A DNA stretch of 64,000 nt from assembly GCF_011684115.1 (NCBI RefSeq), contig NZ_JAADJV010000004.1, forward strand, positions 1 through 64,000, in the 5' to 3' direction. How positions within the stretch are numbered: position 1 is the first letter of the stretch; each line of letters opens with the position of its first letter. Origin of the DNA: Rahnella aceris. GTDB lineage: Bacteria; Pseudomonadota; Gammaproteobacteria; Enterobacterales; Enterobacteriaceae. Shown here in pieces: positions 50,681 to 59,563 of this stretch. The position numbers were made by a program, and so were the translations under genes. The notes under the pieces are model-generated. The model was not told where the DNA came from and searched no databases. It saw nothing but the letters and a program-made list of their open reading frames with translations.

Positions 50681-52597
50681 ATGATTGTTTTCTCCTCCTT
50701 ACAAATCCGACGCGGCACTAACGTGCTGCTGGACAACGCGTCTGCGACCATCAATCCCGGCCAGAAAGTCGGGCTGGTGGGCAAAAATGGCTGCGGTAAA
50801 TCCACCCTGATTTCGCTGCTTAAAGGTGAAATGAGCGCCGATGCAGGCAACCTGACGTTTCCGTCCAACTGGGCGCTGGCCTGGGTCAATCAGGAAACAC
50901 CCGCTCTGGACCAGCCTGCGATAGAGTATGTTATCGACGGTGACCGCGAATTTCGCCAACTGGAAGCGCAATTGCAGCACGCTAACGAGCGTGATGACGG
51001 CCACGCTATCGCCACGCTGCACGGTAAACTCGACGCCATCAACGCCTGGACCATTCCGGCGCGCGCGGCGAGCCTGCTCAGCGGATTGGGCTTTACTCAG
51101 AATCAGTTGCAGCAGCCAGTCAAATCGTTCTCCGGCGGCTGGCGCATGCGTCTCAACCTTGCGCAGGCGCTGATTTGCCGTTCTGATTTACTGCTGCTCG
51201 ATGAACCGACTAACCACCTGGATCTCGACGCCGTCATCTGGCTGGAGAAATGGCTGAAAAGCTACACCGGCACGCTGGTGCTGATTTCCCATGACCGGGA
51301 CTTTCTCGATCCGATCATCGATAAAATACTGCATATCGAACAGCAGACGCTGAACGAATACACCGGTAACTACTCGTCTTTCGAACGCCAGCGTGCGACC
51401 AAACTGTCGCAACAGCAGGCATTGTTTGAAAGTCAGCAGGAGAAAGTGGCGCATCTGCAAAGTTATATTGACCGTTTCCGTGCGCAGGCGACCAAAGCCA
51501 AGCAGGCGCAAAGCCGTATTAAAATGCTGGAACGCATGGAGCTGATAGCCCCGGCGCACGTCGACAATCCTTTTCATTTTAGCTTCCGCTCGCCGGAAAG
51601 TTTGCCCGATCCGCTGTTGCGGATGGAAAAAGTCAGCGCCGGTTATGGCGACACAACGATTCTGGAGTCGATCAAACTGAATCTGGTGCCGGGTTCACGT
51701 ATCGGCTTACTCGGCCGTAACGGGGCCGGGAAGTCCACGCTGATCAAACTACTGGCTGGCACCATGCCGCCGCTTCACGGTGACATTGGTCTGGCGAAAG
51801 GCGTCAAACTCGGTTACTTCGCGCAGCATCAGCTGGAGTTCCTGCGCGCAGAAGATTCGCCGCTGCAACATCTGGTGCGCCTGGCGAACAAAGAAACCGA
51901 ACAGCAGTTGCGCGATTATCTCGGCGGATTTGGTTTCCACGGCGATAAAGTGACGGATCCTACCGGGCGATTCTCCGGCGGTGAAAAAGCGCGTCTGGTG
52001 CTGGCACTGATTGTCTGGCAGCGCCCTAACCTGCTGTTGCTCGATGAACCGACCAACCACCTGGATCTCGATATGCGTCAGGCGCTGACCGAAGCGCTGA
52101 TCGACTTCGAGGGCGCGATGGTTGTCGTGTCGCATGACCGCCACTTACTGCGCTCCACCACTGACGATTTGTATCTGGTACACGGCGGCAAAGTGGAACA
52201 GTTCGACGGCGATCTGGAAGATTATCAGCAATGGCTGGTGGACATTCAGCGTCAGGAAAGCCAGCAGGACGCACCGGCCAAAGACGGCGGCGTTAACAGC
52301 GCGCAGTCGCGTAAAGACCAGAAACGTCGCGAAGCCGATTTCCGCAATCAGACCCAACCGCTGCGTAAGCAAATCACCAAACTTGAAGCGCAGATGGAAA
52401 AATTAAGTACAGAACTGGCGACCATTGAAGAGCGTCTGGCTGATTCCGCGATTTACGACAACAGCCGTAAAGCCGATCTCACCGAATGTCTGCAACAGCA
52501 GACCAAAGTGAAAGGCGCGCTGGAAGAGACCGAAATGACCTGGCTCGATGCACAGGAACAACTGGAAGACATGTCGAAGGCCTTTGATCTCGACTAG
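50681..52597 (+). CDS. yheS: ABC-F ATPase YheS
   Basis: The 638-residue protein has two ABC ATPase domains joined by an ABC-F linker and no membrane helices. Walker A motifs are GKNGCGKST (34-42) and GRNGAGKST (about 346-354). Both signature motifs (SGGWRMRLNLAQAL, SGGEKARLVLAL) and both LLLDEPTNHLDLD Walker B motifs are present, and a C-terminal coiled coil ends the protein. ABC-F proteins act on the ribosome E site; YheS relieves specific nascent-chain arrests in E. coli. It is divergent from kefGB. Confidence 0.96.
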   Translation: MIVFSSLQIRRGTNVLLDNASATINPGQKVGLVGKNGCGKSTLISLLKGEMSADAGNLTFPSNWALAWVNQETPALDQPAIEYVIDGDREFRQLEAQLQHANERDDGHAIATLHGKLDAINAWTIPARAASLLSGLGFTQNQLQQPVKSFSGGWRMRLNLAQALICRSDLLLLDEPTNHLDLDAVIWLEKWLKSYTGTLVLISHDRDFLDPIIDKILHIEQQTLNEYTGNYSSFERQRATKLSQQQALFESQQEKVAHLQSYIDRFRAQATKAKQAQSRIKMLERMELIAPAHVDNPFHFSFRSPESLPDPLLRMEKVSAGYGDTTILESIKLNLVPGSRIGLLGRNGAGKSTLIKLLAGTMPPLHGDIGLAKGVKLGYFAQHQLEFLRAEDSPLQHLVRLANKETEQQLRDYLGGFGFHGDKVTDPTGRFSGGEKARLVLALIVWQRPNLLLLDEPTNHLDLDMRQALTEALIDFEGAMVVVSHDRHLLRSTTDDLYLVHGGKVEQFDGDLEDYQQWLVDIQRQESQQDAPAKDGGVNSAQSRKDQKRREADFRNQTQPLRKQITKLEAQMEKLSTELATIEERLADSAIYDNSRKADLTECLQQQTKVKGALEETEMTWLDAQEQLEDMSKAFDLD

Positions 52598-52620
52598 AAG
52601 ATCGTTCGGTAAGAAATGAG

Positions 52621-52648
52621 AAAGGCGCCACGACGGCGCCTTTCTTTT
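52621..52648. terminator. terminator between yheS and the LysE-family gene
   Basis: AAAGGCGCC (52621-52629) and GGCGCCTTT (52635-52643) form a perfect stem with a 5-base loop, followed by CTTTTG on the plus strand. The stem sequence is the same as that of the slyX-slyD terminator. It serves both convergent genes. Confidence 0.88.
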
Positions 52649-52657
52649 GTCTGCAAA

Positions 52658-53260
52658 TCAGTGCCAGATCAGCAACACACAGGCGGCGGTCAGAATCCCC
52701 ATCGCGATATTAAAGGTGTACCACGCACGCCTGCTGCGCAGCAGGCGGCCAATTACGGTACCGAAGCCAAGCCAGATGATCCCGGACACCAGATTGACCA
52801 GGAACATCCCGAGGCTGATACCGGCAATAGAATGGTTATAGGCGGCACCGGCCAGACTGAAGCTCGCGACCGCGCCCAGCCCCATCAGCCACGCTTTCGG
52901 GTTGAGGAATTGCAGCAACCAGCCCTGATACAAGCGGATCGGCCTGGGTGGCGGGGCGCCGGTTTCCAGTTTTTCATAGGCAGATGTCGCAATCTTCCAC
53001 GCCAGCCACAGCAGATACAGGCTACCGGCGATTTTGAGGAACAGATGTAACGCAGGATAAATCGTGATGAGCCCGCCGACCCCAAACGCCACCAGCAGCA
53101 AAATACTTTGCATGCCAAGCATAATGCCGACCATCAGCCAGAGTGAGCGGAAGAACCCGAAGTTAGCGCCAGACGTGGTTAACAACATATTGTTCGGGCC
53201 AGGGGTGATAGCGGCGACCCATAAAAATCCAAGCATCGAGAAAAATAAACCAGGTTCCAT
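52658..53260 (-). CDS. LysE/RhtB-family amino-acid exporter
   Basis: The 200-residue hydrophobic protein has about six membrane helices and the LysE signature TPGPNN (about 19-24) at the end of the first helix. The family exports amino acids and derivatives such as lysine, threonine, homoserine or cysteine; the substrate cannot be read from the sequence. It lies between yheS and yheT, which adjoin each other in E. coli, so it is an extra gene here. It is convergent with yheS and divergent from yheT (100-base gap). Confidence 0.9.
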   Translation of the reverse strand: MEPGLFFSMLGFLWVAAITPGPNNMLLTTSGANFGFFRSLWLMVGIMLGMQSILLLVAFGVGGLITIYPALHLFLKIAGSLYLLWLAWKIATSAYEKLETGAPPPRPIRLYQGWLLQFLNPKAWLMGLGAVASFSLAGAAYNHSIAGISLGMFLVNLVSGIIWLGFGTVIGRLLRSRRAWYTFNIAMGILTAACVLLIWH

Positions 53261-53360
53261 TTAATTTGGGTTCTCCGACCCGAAAGATGTGCGATAGCAT
53301 TGAAGCTAACAGCGTGATATTGATCGCACAAGAGTCTCTTAAGAGAAATTTATTCATCTT

Positions 53361-54356
53361 ATGTTTGAATCCTTTCGCCCCCTGCGCGGAGCCAGTAATC
53401 CTCACATCCAGACGCTGTTACCGCGGCTGGTTCGGCGGCACGCAAAACTCAAACCTCACTGGCAAAGGCTGGATACGCCGGACGGGGATTTTCTGGATTT
53501 AGCCTGGACTGAAGACCCGGAACAGGCGCGACATAAACCGCGCATGATCCTGTTTCACGGACTGGAAGGCAGTTTCTTCAGCCCTTACGCCCACGGTCTA
53601 TTGCAGGCCTGGAAAGACAAAGGCTGGCTCGGCGTCGTCATGCATTTTCGCGGATGCAGCGGTGAACCCAATAAACTGCTGCGTATTTACCATTCCGGTG
53701 AAACCGAAGACGCCCGTTTTTTCATTCACTGGCTCAATGAAACTTATGGCGAAGTCCCGACCGGCGCGGTGGGCGTATCGCTCGGCGGCAATATGCTGGC
53801 CTGTTATCTCGGGCAGGAAGGGGAAACGTGTACGCTGAGCGCCGCCGTGGTGGTCTCCGCGCCGCTGATGCTGGAACCTTGCGCTTACCGGCTGGAACAA
53901 GGTTCATCACGGATTTATCAGCGCTATCTGCTCGATCAGCTCAAAGGCAATGCCTCGCGCAAACTGGCGAAATATCCGGGCACATTGCCCGTCACGCTGG
54001 AGCAGCTAAAAGCCATGCGTTACCTTCGTGAATTCGACGACGCCATCACCTCAAAAGCACACGGATTTACCGACGCGCTGGATTATTACCGCCGGTGCAG
54101 CGGCCTGCCGTTACTGGCGCAGATCAGAACACCCTTGCTGATTATCCACGCCAAAGACGACCCGTTTATGACGCCGGAGGTCATCCCGAAAGCAGAAGAT
54201 TTACCGGATTGCGTGGAATATCAGTTAACAGAACATGGCGGACATGTCGGGTTTGTTTCCGGCAGCTTACGTCATCCGCAGATGTGGCTGGAGCAACGCA
54301 TTCCGGCCTGGATCGCCCCGTATTTAGAAAATAAGACTAAGGAAACAACAGAGTGA
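53361..54356 (+). CDS. yheT: alpha/beta hydrolase YheT
   Basis: The 331-residue protein is an ABHD1/3-type alpha/beta hydrolase like E. coli YheT (340). The nucleophile elbow GVSLGGN puts Ser140 in place. Asp in [11 protein letters not shown] and His in EHGGHVGFV complete the likely triad, and HGLEG is the oxyanion region. The natural substrate is unknown. Its TGA overlaps the GTG start of yheU. Confidence 0.93.
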   Translation: MFESFRPLRGASNPHIQTLLPRLVRRHAKLKPHWQRLDTPDGDFLDLAWTEDPEQARHKPRMILFHGLEGSFFSPYAHGLLQAWKDKGWLGVVMHFRGCSGEPNKLLRIYHSGETEDARFFIHWLNETYGEVPTGAVGVSLGGNMLACYLGQEGETCTLSAAVVVSAPLMLEPCAYRLEQGSSRIYQRYLLDQLKGNASRKLAKYPGTLPVTLEQLKAMRYLREFDDAITSKAHGFTDALDYYRRCSGLPLLAQIRTPLLIIHAKDDPFMTPEVIPKAEDLPDCVEYQLTEHGGHVGFVSGSLRHPQMWLEQRIPAWIAPYLENKTKETTE

Positions 54357-54598
54357 TTATTCCCTGGCAGGAACTGGACGCTGAACTGCTCACCAGCGTG
54401 GTGGAATCCTTCGTATTGCGCGAAGGCACCGATTACGGCGAGCAGGAACGATCGCTGGAACAAAAAGTCGATGACGTGAAACGTCAGCTGAAAAGTGGCG
54501 AGGTTGTGCTGGTCTGGTCAGAACTGCATGAAACGCTGAACATTATGCCGCGTGGTCAGTTCCGCGCCGGGCAGGAAGAAACCCCGCAGGACTGGTAA
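54353..54598 (+). CDS. yheU: YheU family protein
   Basis: The 81-residue protein resembles E. coli YheU (72), with conserved [29 protein letters not shown] and [13 protein letters not shown] segments. The function is unknown. It begins with GTG at 54353, overlapping the yheT stop codon by 4 bases. It has about nine extra residues at the C-terminus. Confidence 0.92.
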   Translation: MIIPWQELDAELLTSVVESFVLREGTDYGEQERSLEQKVDDVKRQLKSGEVVLVWSELHETLNIMPRGQFRAGQEETPQDW

Positions 54599-54601
54599 CT
54601 C

Positions 54602-54630
54602 ACGGCTCCGTCGATGCGGAGCCGTTTTCT
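54602..54630 (+). terminator. yheU terminator
   Basis: ACGGCTCCG (54602-54610) and CGGAGCCGT (54617-54625) form a perfect 9-base-pair stem with a 6-base loop, followed by TTTCTT. It marks the boundary between the conserved yhe region and the allantoin cluster. Confidence 0.9.
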
Positions 54631-55529
54631 TACGCCGTTGCCGAAATACAGGTTCCGGCGTCTCCCGCCAGCACCGCCTCGATCTGATCCAGCGCGCCGA
54701 TATAGGCCGGATAGCCGCTGTAATTCACAAACGCGCTGACCGCCGCGACTTTGGGGCCCATCGAACCGTCGTTTTGCGCAAAAGGCGCGAGCTGCGCGGG
54801 CGTCGCACGACGGATCGCCCGTTGCTGCGGCGTGCCCCAGTGTTCATACACCGCATCGGCATCGGTCAGGATCACCAGCTTTTGCGCCTTCAGTTGACGC
54901 GCCAGCAGCGCTGCCGACAAATCCTTGTCGATTACCGCCTGCGCGCCGTTGCCATCTTCAAACACCGGAATACCGCCACCGCCATTACAAATCACCACGT
55001 GCCCGCGCGCCAGCAATTGCTGAATAGCGTCGATATCCACAATCCGCTTAGGCACGGGTGACGCCACCACGCGGCGCAAATAAGCCCCGTCGGCTTTCAT
55101 TTTCCAGCCATGCAGATTTTCCAGTTCCTGCTGAGATCCCGGCGGGTACACCGGCCCGATAAATTTTTCGGGAGAGGCAAACGCCGGATCGCGGCTGTCG
55201 ACTTCAATGCGCGTCAGCACGGTGGACACCTCTGGCATGCCCGTCTGCTGCCCGAGCATTTGCGCCAGCATAAACCCGATCATGCCCTGTGTTTCTGCGA
55301 CCAGAATATCCAGCGGATAGGCGGGCACCTCCGTATACGCCTGATTTTGTAATGACAACAATCCGACCTGGGGTCCGTTGCCGTGAACAATCGCCAGACG
55401 GTAGCGCGTCGCCAGCCGCGCCAGCGCACCGGCCACCGTCGCAATATTGCGATACTGATTTTCAGCCGACAGGCATTCGCCACGTTGTAAAAGCGCATTA
55501 CCGCCCAGTGCGACCACTAAAGTTTCCAT
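54630..55529 (-). CDS. allK: catabolic carbamate kinase AllK (YbcF)
   Basis: The 299-residue amino-acid-kinase-fold enzyme makes ATP from carbamoyl phosphate and ADP, releasing carbamate. Motifs GGNALL (9-14), HGNGPQVG (49-56), ICNGGGGIPV, DKDLSAALLA and LTDADAVY are intact. It is very similar along its length to E. coli YbcF (297), recently recognised as a carbamate kinase of allantoin catabolism. It is the last gene of allF-allG-allH-allK on the minus strand, positioned to harvest carbamoyl phosphate from oxalurate cleavage. Confidence 0.93.
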   Translation of the reverse strand: METLVVALGGNALLQRGECLSAENQYRNIATVAGALARLATRYRLAIVHGNGPQVGLLSLQNQAYTEVPAYPLDILVAETQGMIGFMLAQMLGQQTGMPEVSTVLTRIEVDSRDPAFASPEKFIGPVYPPGSQQELENLHGWKMKADGAYLRRVVASPVPKRIVDIDAIQQLLARGHVVICNGGGGIPVFEDGNGAQAVIDKDLSAALLARQLKAQKLVILTDADAVYEHWGTPQQRAIRRATPAQLAPFAQNDGSMGPKVAAVSAFVNYSGYPAYIGALDQIEAVLAGDAGTCISATA

Positions 55530-55538
55530 GTTTCCTCC

Positions 55539-56300
55539 TTAAAGAAAGTGTTCCCTGAAAAGCGTCAATGCCAGCCAGACGCCAAGCAGCGTATCGGCAC
55601 CCGACGTGTGCCCCAGCGCCAGAACCTGCTCTGCGCGCCGGGCACGAATCAGATGCAGCAATGGGGTGGAAAATTGTCTTCTCACCGCATGATGCAGATA
55701 GGCGCAACTGACCGATGACGTGAGCGTGCGCAGGTCCGGTGTATGATCAAAAAAGTCACCGACCGGCAACCCGTGCGCCGCACACACCAGCAACATGCCG
55801 GTCAGCGTGTCGTCGTGGCTCGGTGTCAGCCCCGCGCCTTTGCCCACTACGTTCTGCCAGTCAACGCGATGCCCCTGCAACTGCCGCAATAACTGATGCT
55901 GAATATGCGCCAGTTCTCCGCCGGGCGGTTCAAGGACAACCTGACGAAGCTCACCGAACAGCCCCGTAAGCTGCGGGCATCCGGTCAGAAAACCGTGCAC
56001 ATAGTCGTAAAGCTGCCGCGAGCCTTGTGTTACGTGCAAATCCAGTCTGCGCGCGGGCGGGTTTTCAGCACCCGCCCGCATCACATCGCCCAACGTCAGA
56101 CGACTGAGTAGCCCTTCAAAATCCCGCGCCCGCAACAGCCATCCCATCGGGCTCAACCCTTTGCCGTATCGATGCAGCGTCAGCCATTCGCCCCGCTCAT
56201 TGATCAGGTTGATGGCGCGGGAAAACAAACCAACGACCAGCCAGTCACCGGGACATACCGGTGCGTGAGCGCTGACCGCCAGCGGTGCGGGAATATTCAT
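55539..56300 (-). CDS. allH: oxamate carbamoyltransferase subunit AllH (DUF2877, YlbF)
   Basis: The 253-residue protein is a DUF2877 member like E. coli YlbF (about 271). The glycine-rich GKGAGLTPSHDD (153-164) and GHTSGADTLLG (230-240) are the clearest motifs and are probably part of the active site. In E. coli this protein acts with FdrA and YlbE as a heteromeric oxamate carbamoyltransferase (AllFGH) that converts oxalurate plus phosphate to oxamate plus carbamoyl phosphate. It overlaps allG by 4 bases and is 9 bases before allK. Confidence 0.85.
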   Translation of the reverse strand: MNIPAPLAVSAHAPVCPGDWLVVGLFSRAINLINERGEWLTLHRYGKGLSPMGWLLRARDFEGLLSRLTLGDVMRAGAENPPARRLDLHVTQGSRQLYDYVHGFLTGCPQLTGLFGELRQVVLEPPGGELAHIQHQLLRQLQGHRVDWQNVVGKGAGLTPSHDDTLTGMLLVCAAHGLPVGDFFDHTPDLRTLTSSVSCAYLHHAVRRQFSTPLLHLIRARRAEQVLALGHTSGADTLLGVWLALTLFREHFL

Positions 56301-57565
56301 ACCTGAGGATGCACCCCGAGATGTTCCGCCAGAGCCTCCAGCGCCTGTTCGAAGCAGGCCAGCGGCGCACGTACCGTGCCTGCACCAATCTGACCAATCC
56401 CCGGTTCGCGGTGAGCAATGCCGGTGTTAATCAGCGGCGTGATGCCGGTTTCCACCACACGCCGCACATCCAGCCCGAGGCAGGCGCCCTGAAAATCCCA
56501 GCCGGGAATTTGCAGCATCATGTTGCGTTCGAGGAAGATTTCCGCCATCTCTTCAGACACGGTGATGGCGGCGTCCATCCCGCCTGCGCCGACAAAACGG
56601 GTCACGCCCGGCGCGGCAATCATCGCTGCGCCGCCGACGCCAAAGGTTTCCGTGATCGCGCTGTCGCCCATGTCCGGGTTGGCGTCTTGCTGGCTGTAGC
56701 CGCTGAAGAACAACCCCTGCGGCATATTGACCGGTGCGGTAAACCAGCGGTCACCGAGGCCGCTGACGCGGATACCAAACTCTTTGCCGTTGCGGGTCAT
56801 GGCGGTGACGATACTGCCTTTGCCGATGGCCGCACCGGCATCCATTGCCGCCTTGCAGTAAGCCATCGCCAGATTGAGGAAGAACTGATCGGTCGTACTC
56901 AGAAAATGCAAAACGTCAGTCAGCGTGGTTTTATCCAGATTGCCTGCCGCCAGTTGCGGTGCCAGCGAACGCATCAGTAACGCCGAAGTGGCGATATTGC
57001 GCTGATGGAATTCATCGCCCATCGTAATGCCCTGCGCCATCATCGCCGTTAAATCGATACCGCGCTCGAGACGATGCAACGCGCCACTCAGTGCCGGTGC
57101 CAGCACGTCGCGCATCCAGCGCAAACGCATCTGAACATCCGGGCCATAGGCACCGAAACGCATCACCTTGCCGATACCTTCGTTCATGTTGCAGAAAGCA
57201 CGGTTGCCGTCAGTGAGATTGCCGATCACCAGCACCGGCATGTTCGCCGACGTGATACCGCCCATCGGCCCGACCGCACTGACGTGATGGCAAGGCACAA
57301 ACCGGATTTCGCCACTATTCAGCAATTGCAACGCACGTTGTTCATCCTGCGCCCAGCCTTCAAACAGACAGGCGCCGATGCAGGCACCGCGCACCGGGCC
57401 GGTCATGTCTTCCCAGCAGACAGGCGGGCCTGCATGCAGCAGGGTTTTTCCCTGATTCAGCACCGGGATCACCTGACGGGCGGGCTGAACATCAAGCCAG
57501 TGCGGGCGCGCCTGACGAATGCGTTCGATAACGGCGGTATTGGCCTGTTCGAGGGTATTTTTCAT
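56297..57565 (-). CDS. allG: oxamate carbamoyltransferase subunit AllG (DUF1116, YlbE)
   Basis: The 422-residue DUF1116 protein resembles E. coli YlbE. Conserved-looking stretches include VPCHHVSAVGPMGGITSANMP (about 91-111), FGAYGPDVQMRLRWMRDVL and TRFVGAGGMDAAITVSEEMAE. It is a subunit of the AllFGH oxamate carbamoyltransferase by homology. The start ATG at 57565 is 33 bases after the allF stop, and it overlaps allH by 4 bases. Confidence 0.88.
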   Translation of the reverse strand: MKNTLEQANTAVIERIRQARPHWLDVQPARQVIPVLNQGKTLLHAGPPVCWEDMTGPVRGACIGACLFEGWAQDEQRALQLLNSGEIRFVPCHHVSAVGPMGGITSANMPVLVIGNLTDGNRAFCNMNEGIGKVMRFGAYGPDVQMRLRWMRDVLAPALSGALHRLERGIDLTAMMAQGITMGDEFHQRNIATSALLMRSLAPQLAAGNLDKTTLTDVLHFLSTTDQFFLNLAMAYCKAAMDAGAAIGKGSIVTAMTRNGKEFGIRVSGLGDRWFTAPVNMPQGLFFSGYSQQDANPDMGDSAITETFGVGGAAMIAAPGVTRFVGAGGMDAAITVSEEMAEIFLERNMMLQIPGWDFQGACLGLDVRRVVETGITPLINTGIAHREPGIGQIGAGTVRAPLACFEQALEALAEHLGVHPQV

Positions 57566-57598
57566 AAGATGTCTCGTTATCCGAAGAGGGGAAACGGC

Positions 57599-59266
57599 TC
57601 AGCCCAGTTGTTTTAACAAGCTGGCCAGCCGGAGATTGCCACCCGCAACGGGCGACCATGGGTAGTGCACGACCGGCACCGAAGCCGATTGCAAATCCAG
57701 CGCAAAACTGCGCAGTCCGGCGTTGATCACCGCGACCTGCGACAACAGCGGGCAAGTTGATGCCGCAGGTGTCACGGCAGTTTGGGTACATAAGGTGTGT
57801 GCCAGCAGCGTGGCTTCCGGCAGGGTTTGCACCACCAAAATGCCCGCCTCGCGCAATAGGGCGATTTGCTGCGAACGGCACTGCGGATCCTGCTCACTGC
57901 CCGTCACCATGGCGATCACCACCAGCGGCGCATGTCGGGCGCGCTGCGTCATCAGTTGCCTGACAGCCGTTGCCACCGAACCGGCCGGATCGCGCTGCGC
58001 ACCATAACCAATGACCACATCCAGCAGCAGCACGCCGGTTTCAGATTTACCGGCCAGCCCGAGAATCAGCTGTTCCCGCGAGGTCGGGTCAATCATCGGA
58101 TGCGGTTTGCCAACGGTGTAGAAATCGTCGCCCAAATCAATGATGCGGTGTCCGTTGTGGTCAAGCATGGTGCCGTGCTCATGGACATGATCGGCTTCCA
58201 CGTCCAGCAGACCGGCCAGCACCATTGCGGCCTCGGCGGCCAGCGTGCCACCGGTAAACAATCCGGCGATTTTTTTACCCGTGACATCAGGCTGCGATGC
58301 GGCAACCTGAACCACCCGCGCCAGCAGGCAGGCGATGCGTGCCGCTTCATCGAGGGTCGATGCCAGCCAGACATTACCGTCACGTGCCTGGCTGACCGGC
58401 GCACCGAGAAACAGCGCCACCACTGGCTTACGAATAGCTTTCATCGCTGCCATCACTTTCAGGCGAACGGCATCTGCCGGGGGTTTGGAGACAAAGGCCA
58501 GCACCTGACTTTGCGGATCCTCCGCCAGCATCTTCAGCGACGTCAGCGCACTGATGCCGCCGACCTGCGCGGAAAGATCGCGTCCTCCGAGGCCGATAGC
58601 CTGCGAAATGCCCTGTCCGTTCAGCGCAATTTGCGACGTCAGTTCCTGAATGCCGGTACCGGATGCGCCGGTCACGCCAATCACGCCTTGCGGCAACACA
58701 TTGGCAAACGCCAGCGGTGCACCGGCAATAATGGCGGTGCCGCAATCCGGCCCCATCACCAGCAGCCCTTTCTCACAGGCTTTTTGTTTAAGCGCGATTT
58801 CGTCTTCCAGCGTGACGTTATCAGAGAAAATCATCACGTTGCGGCCACTGTCGAGCGCCTGATGCGCCAGCCCGGCGGCATACTCGCCCGCAATGGAAAT
58901 CAGCATCAGATTAGCGTCAGGAAGGCGTTGTTCCGCGCTGGAAAAACGGCGCGCTACCGGCAGAGATCGCCCGCCGCGTTGCCCGGCTGACATGGCTTTT
59001 AAGGCGTCTTCAAGCTGTGCGGTAATCGCAGCAATAATGCCTGCTTCGCGACTTTCGCTACGCACCGCCACGCAGATATCATTCGGCGTCGCCTGTTCAA
59101 AACAGGCATGCCAGAAACCGGTGGCTTCTAATAACGCTTTATTGGCGGGTGTCCCCATCATCACCGATACATCGTCAACGTCCGGTGATTCACTGAGCTG
59201 GCGGGAAATAATCATCAGGCTGACGGAATCCTGAAAACTTCCTTTTTTAATACAGGCGTGGATCAT
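57599..59266 (-). CDS. allF: oxamate carbamoyltransferase subunit AllF (FdrA)
   Basis: The 555-residue FdrA protein is related to succinyl-CoA synthetase, with a CoA-binding-like Rossmann domain (loop GVTGASGTG near 197-205) and a ligase-like C-terminal domain. I see no GHAGA phosphohistidine motif of the SucD enzymes; the matching region carries HEHGTMLDHNGHRIIDLGDD and PHPMIDP (about 386-392). This fits a carbamoyl-transfer role rather than CoA ligation. It is first of the minus-strand allFGHK run, and about 70 bases upstream lies a CRP-like site. Confidence 0.9.
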   Translation of the reverse strand: MIHACIKKGSFQDSVSLMIISRQLSESPDVDDVSVMMGTPANKALLEATGFWHACFEQATPNDICVAVRSESREAGIIAAITAQLEDALKAMSAGQRGGRSLPVARRFSSAEQRLPDANLMLISIAGEYAAGLAHQALDSGRNVMIFSDNVTLEDEIALKQKACEKGLLVMGPDCGTAIIAGAPLAFANVLPQGVIGVTGASGTGIQELTSQIALNGQGISQAIGLGGRDLSAQVGGISALTSLKMLAEDPQSQVLAFVSKPPADAVRLKVMAAMKAIRKPVVALFLGAPVSQARDGNVWLASTLDEAARIACLLARVVQVAASQPDVTGKKIAGLFTGGTLAAEAAMVLAGLLDVEADHVHEHGTMLDHNGHRIIDLGDDFYTVGKPHPMIDPTSREQLILGLAGKSETGVLLLDVVIGYGAQRDPAGSVATAVRQLMTQRARHAPLVVIAMVTGSEQDPQCRSQQIALLREAGILVVQTLPEATLLAHTLCTQTAVTPAASTCPLLSQVAVINAGLRSFALDLQSASVPVVHYPWSPVAGGNLRLASLLKQLG

Positions 59267-59326
59267 CTGCTTCCCTTATATTTTCAGACGGTGAGACGCA
59301 GGCTACGCAGAAATAAAACCTCGCAA

Positions 59327-59342
59327 GGTGAACTGGCTCACA
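59327..59342. promoter_or_regulatory. CRP-like binding site
   Basis: GGTGA-ACTGGC-TCACA matches the CRP consensus TGTGA-N6-TCACA at nine of ten positions. Its centre is about 68 bases from the allF start and 229 from the allD start, so it more likely serves allFGHK. A TSS placed 41.5 bases from the centre would fall near 59293. Confidence 0.6.
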
Positions 59343-59501
59343 CTTGATTTATTGTCAGATTTAATTAAATAACCACGCTGATTTACATGTGAAAAAATTA
59401 AATAATGAATAACTATTAAATAAAAAATTAATAAGAAAAAATGCGCATTAGCAAATTGATTTTCGCTATCCCTGATTAGTTATTCAGATCACATTCTCAC
59501 G

Positions 59502-59513
59502 CGGGATATCCCG
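59502..59513. promoter_or_regulatory. 12-base palindrome upstream of allD
   Basis: CGGGATATCCCG is a perfect palindrome ending 50 bases before the allD ATG, where a repressor operator or activator site could lie. I do not recognise the cognate regulator. Confidence 0.35.
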
Positions 59514-59563
59514 TATTTTCTTCGCTATTCAACGCCTCATTCGCTGCAAATAAGGAACGCCAG

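Larger units (their letters stand above)
59267..59563. promoter_or_regulatory. divergent allF-allD control region
   Basis: This 297-base gap separates the two divergent catabolic operons. The middle part (about 59345-59460) is strikingly AT-rich. It holds a CRP-like site near allF (59327-59342) and a 12-base palindrome near allD (59502-59513). No open reading frame of note and no regulator gene is present. In E. coli the allD operon needs the activator AllS; I could not recognise its site. Confidence 0.6.

Noticed and set aside
57866..58990. 374-residue open frame on the plus strand opposite allF
   Set aside because: It is fully antisense to allF, His/Arg/Gln-rich and without a domain or ribosome-binding site.
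59345..59460. AT-rich stretch in the allF-allD gap considered as a replication origin or attachment site
   Set aside because: No iterons, DnaA-box cluster, integrase gene or duplicated tRNA end is visible; AT-richness fits a divergent promoter region.
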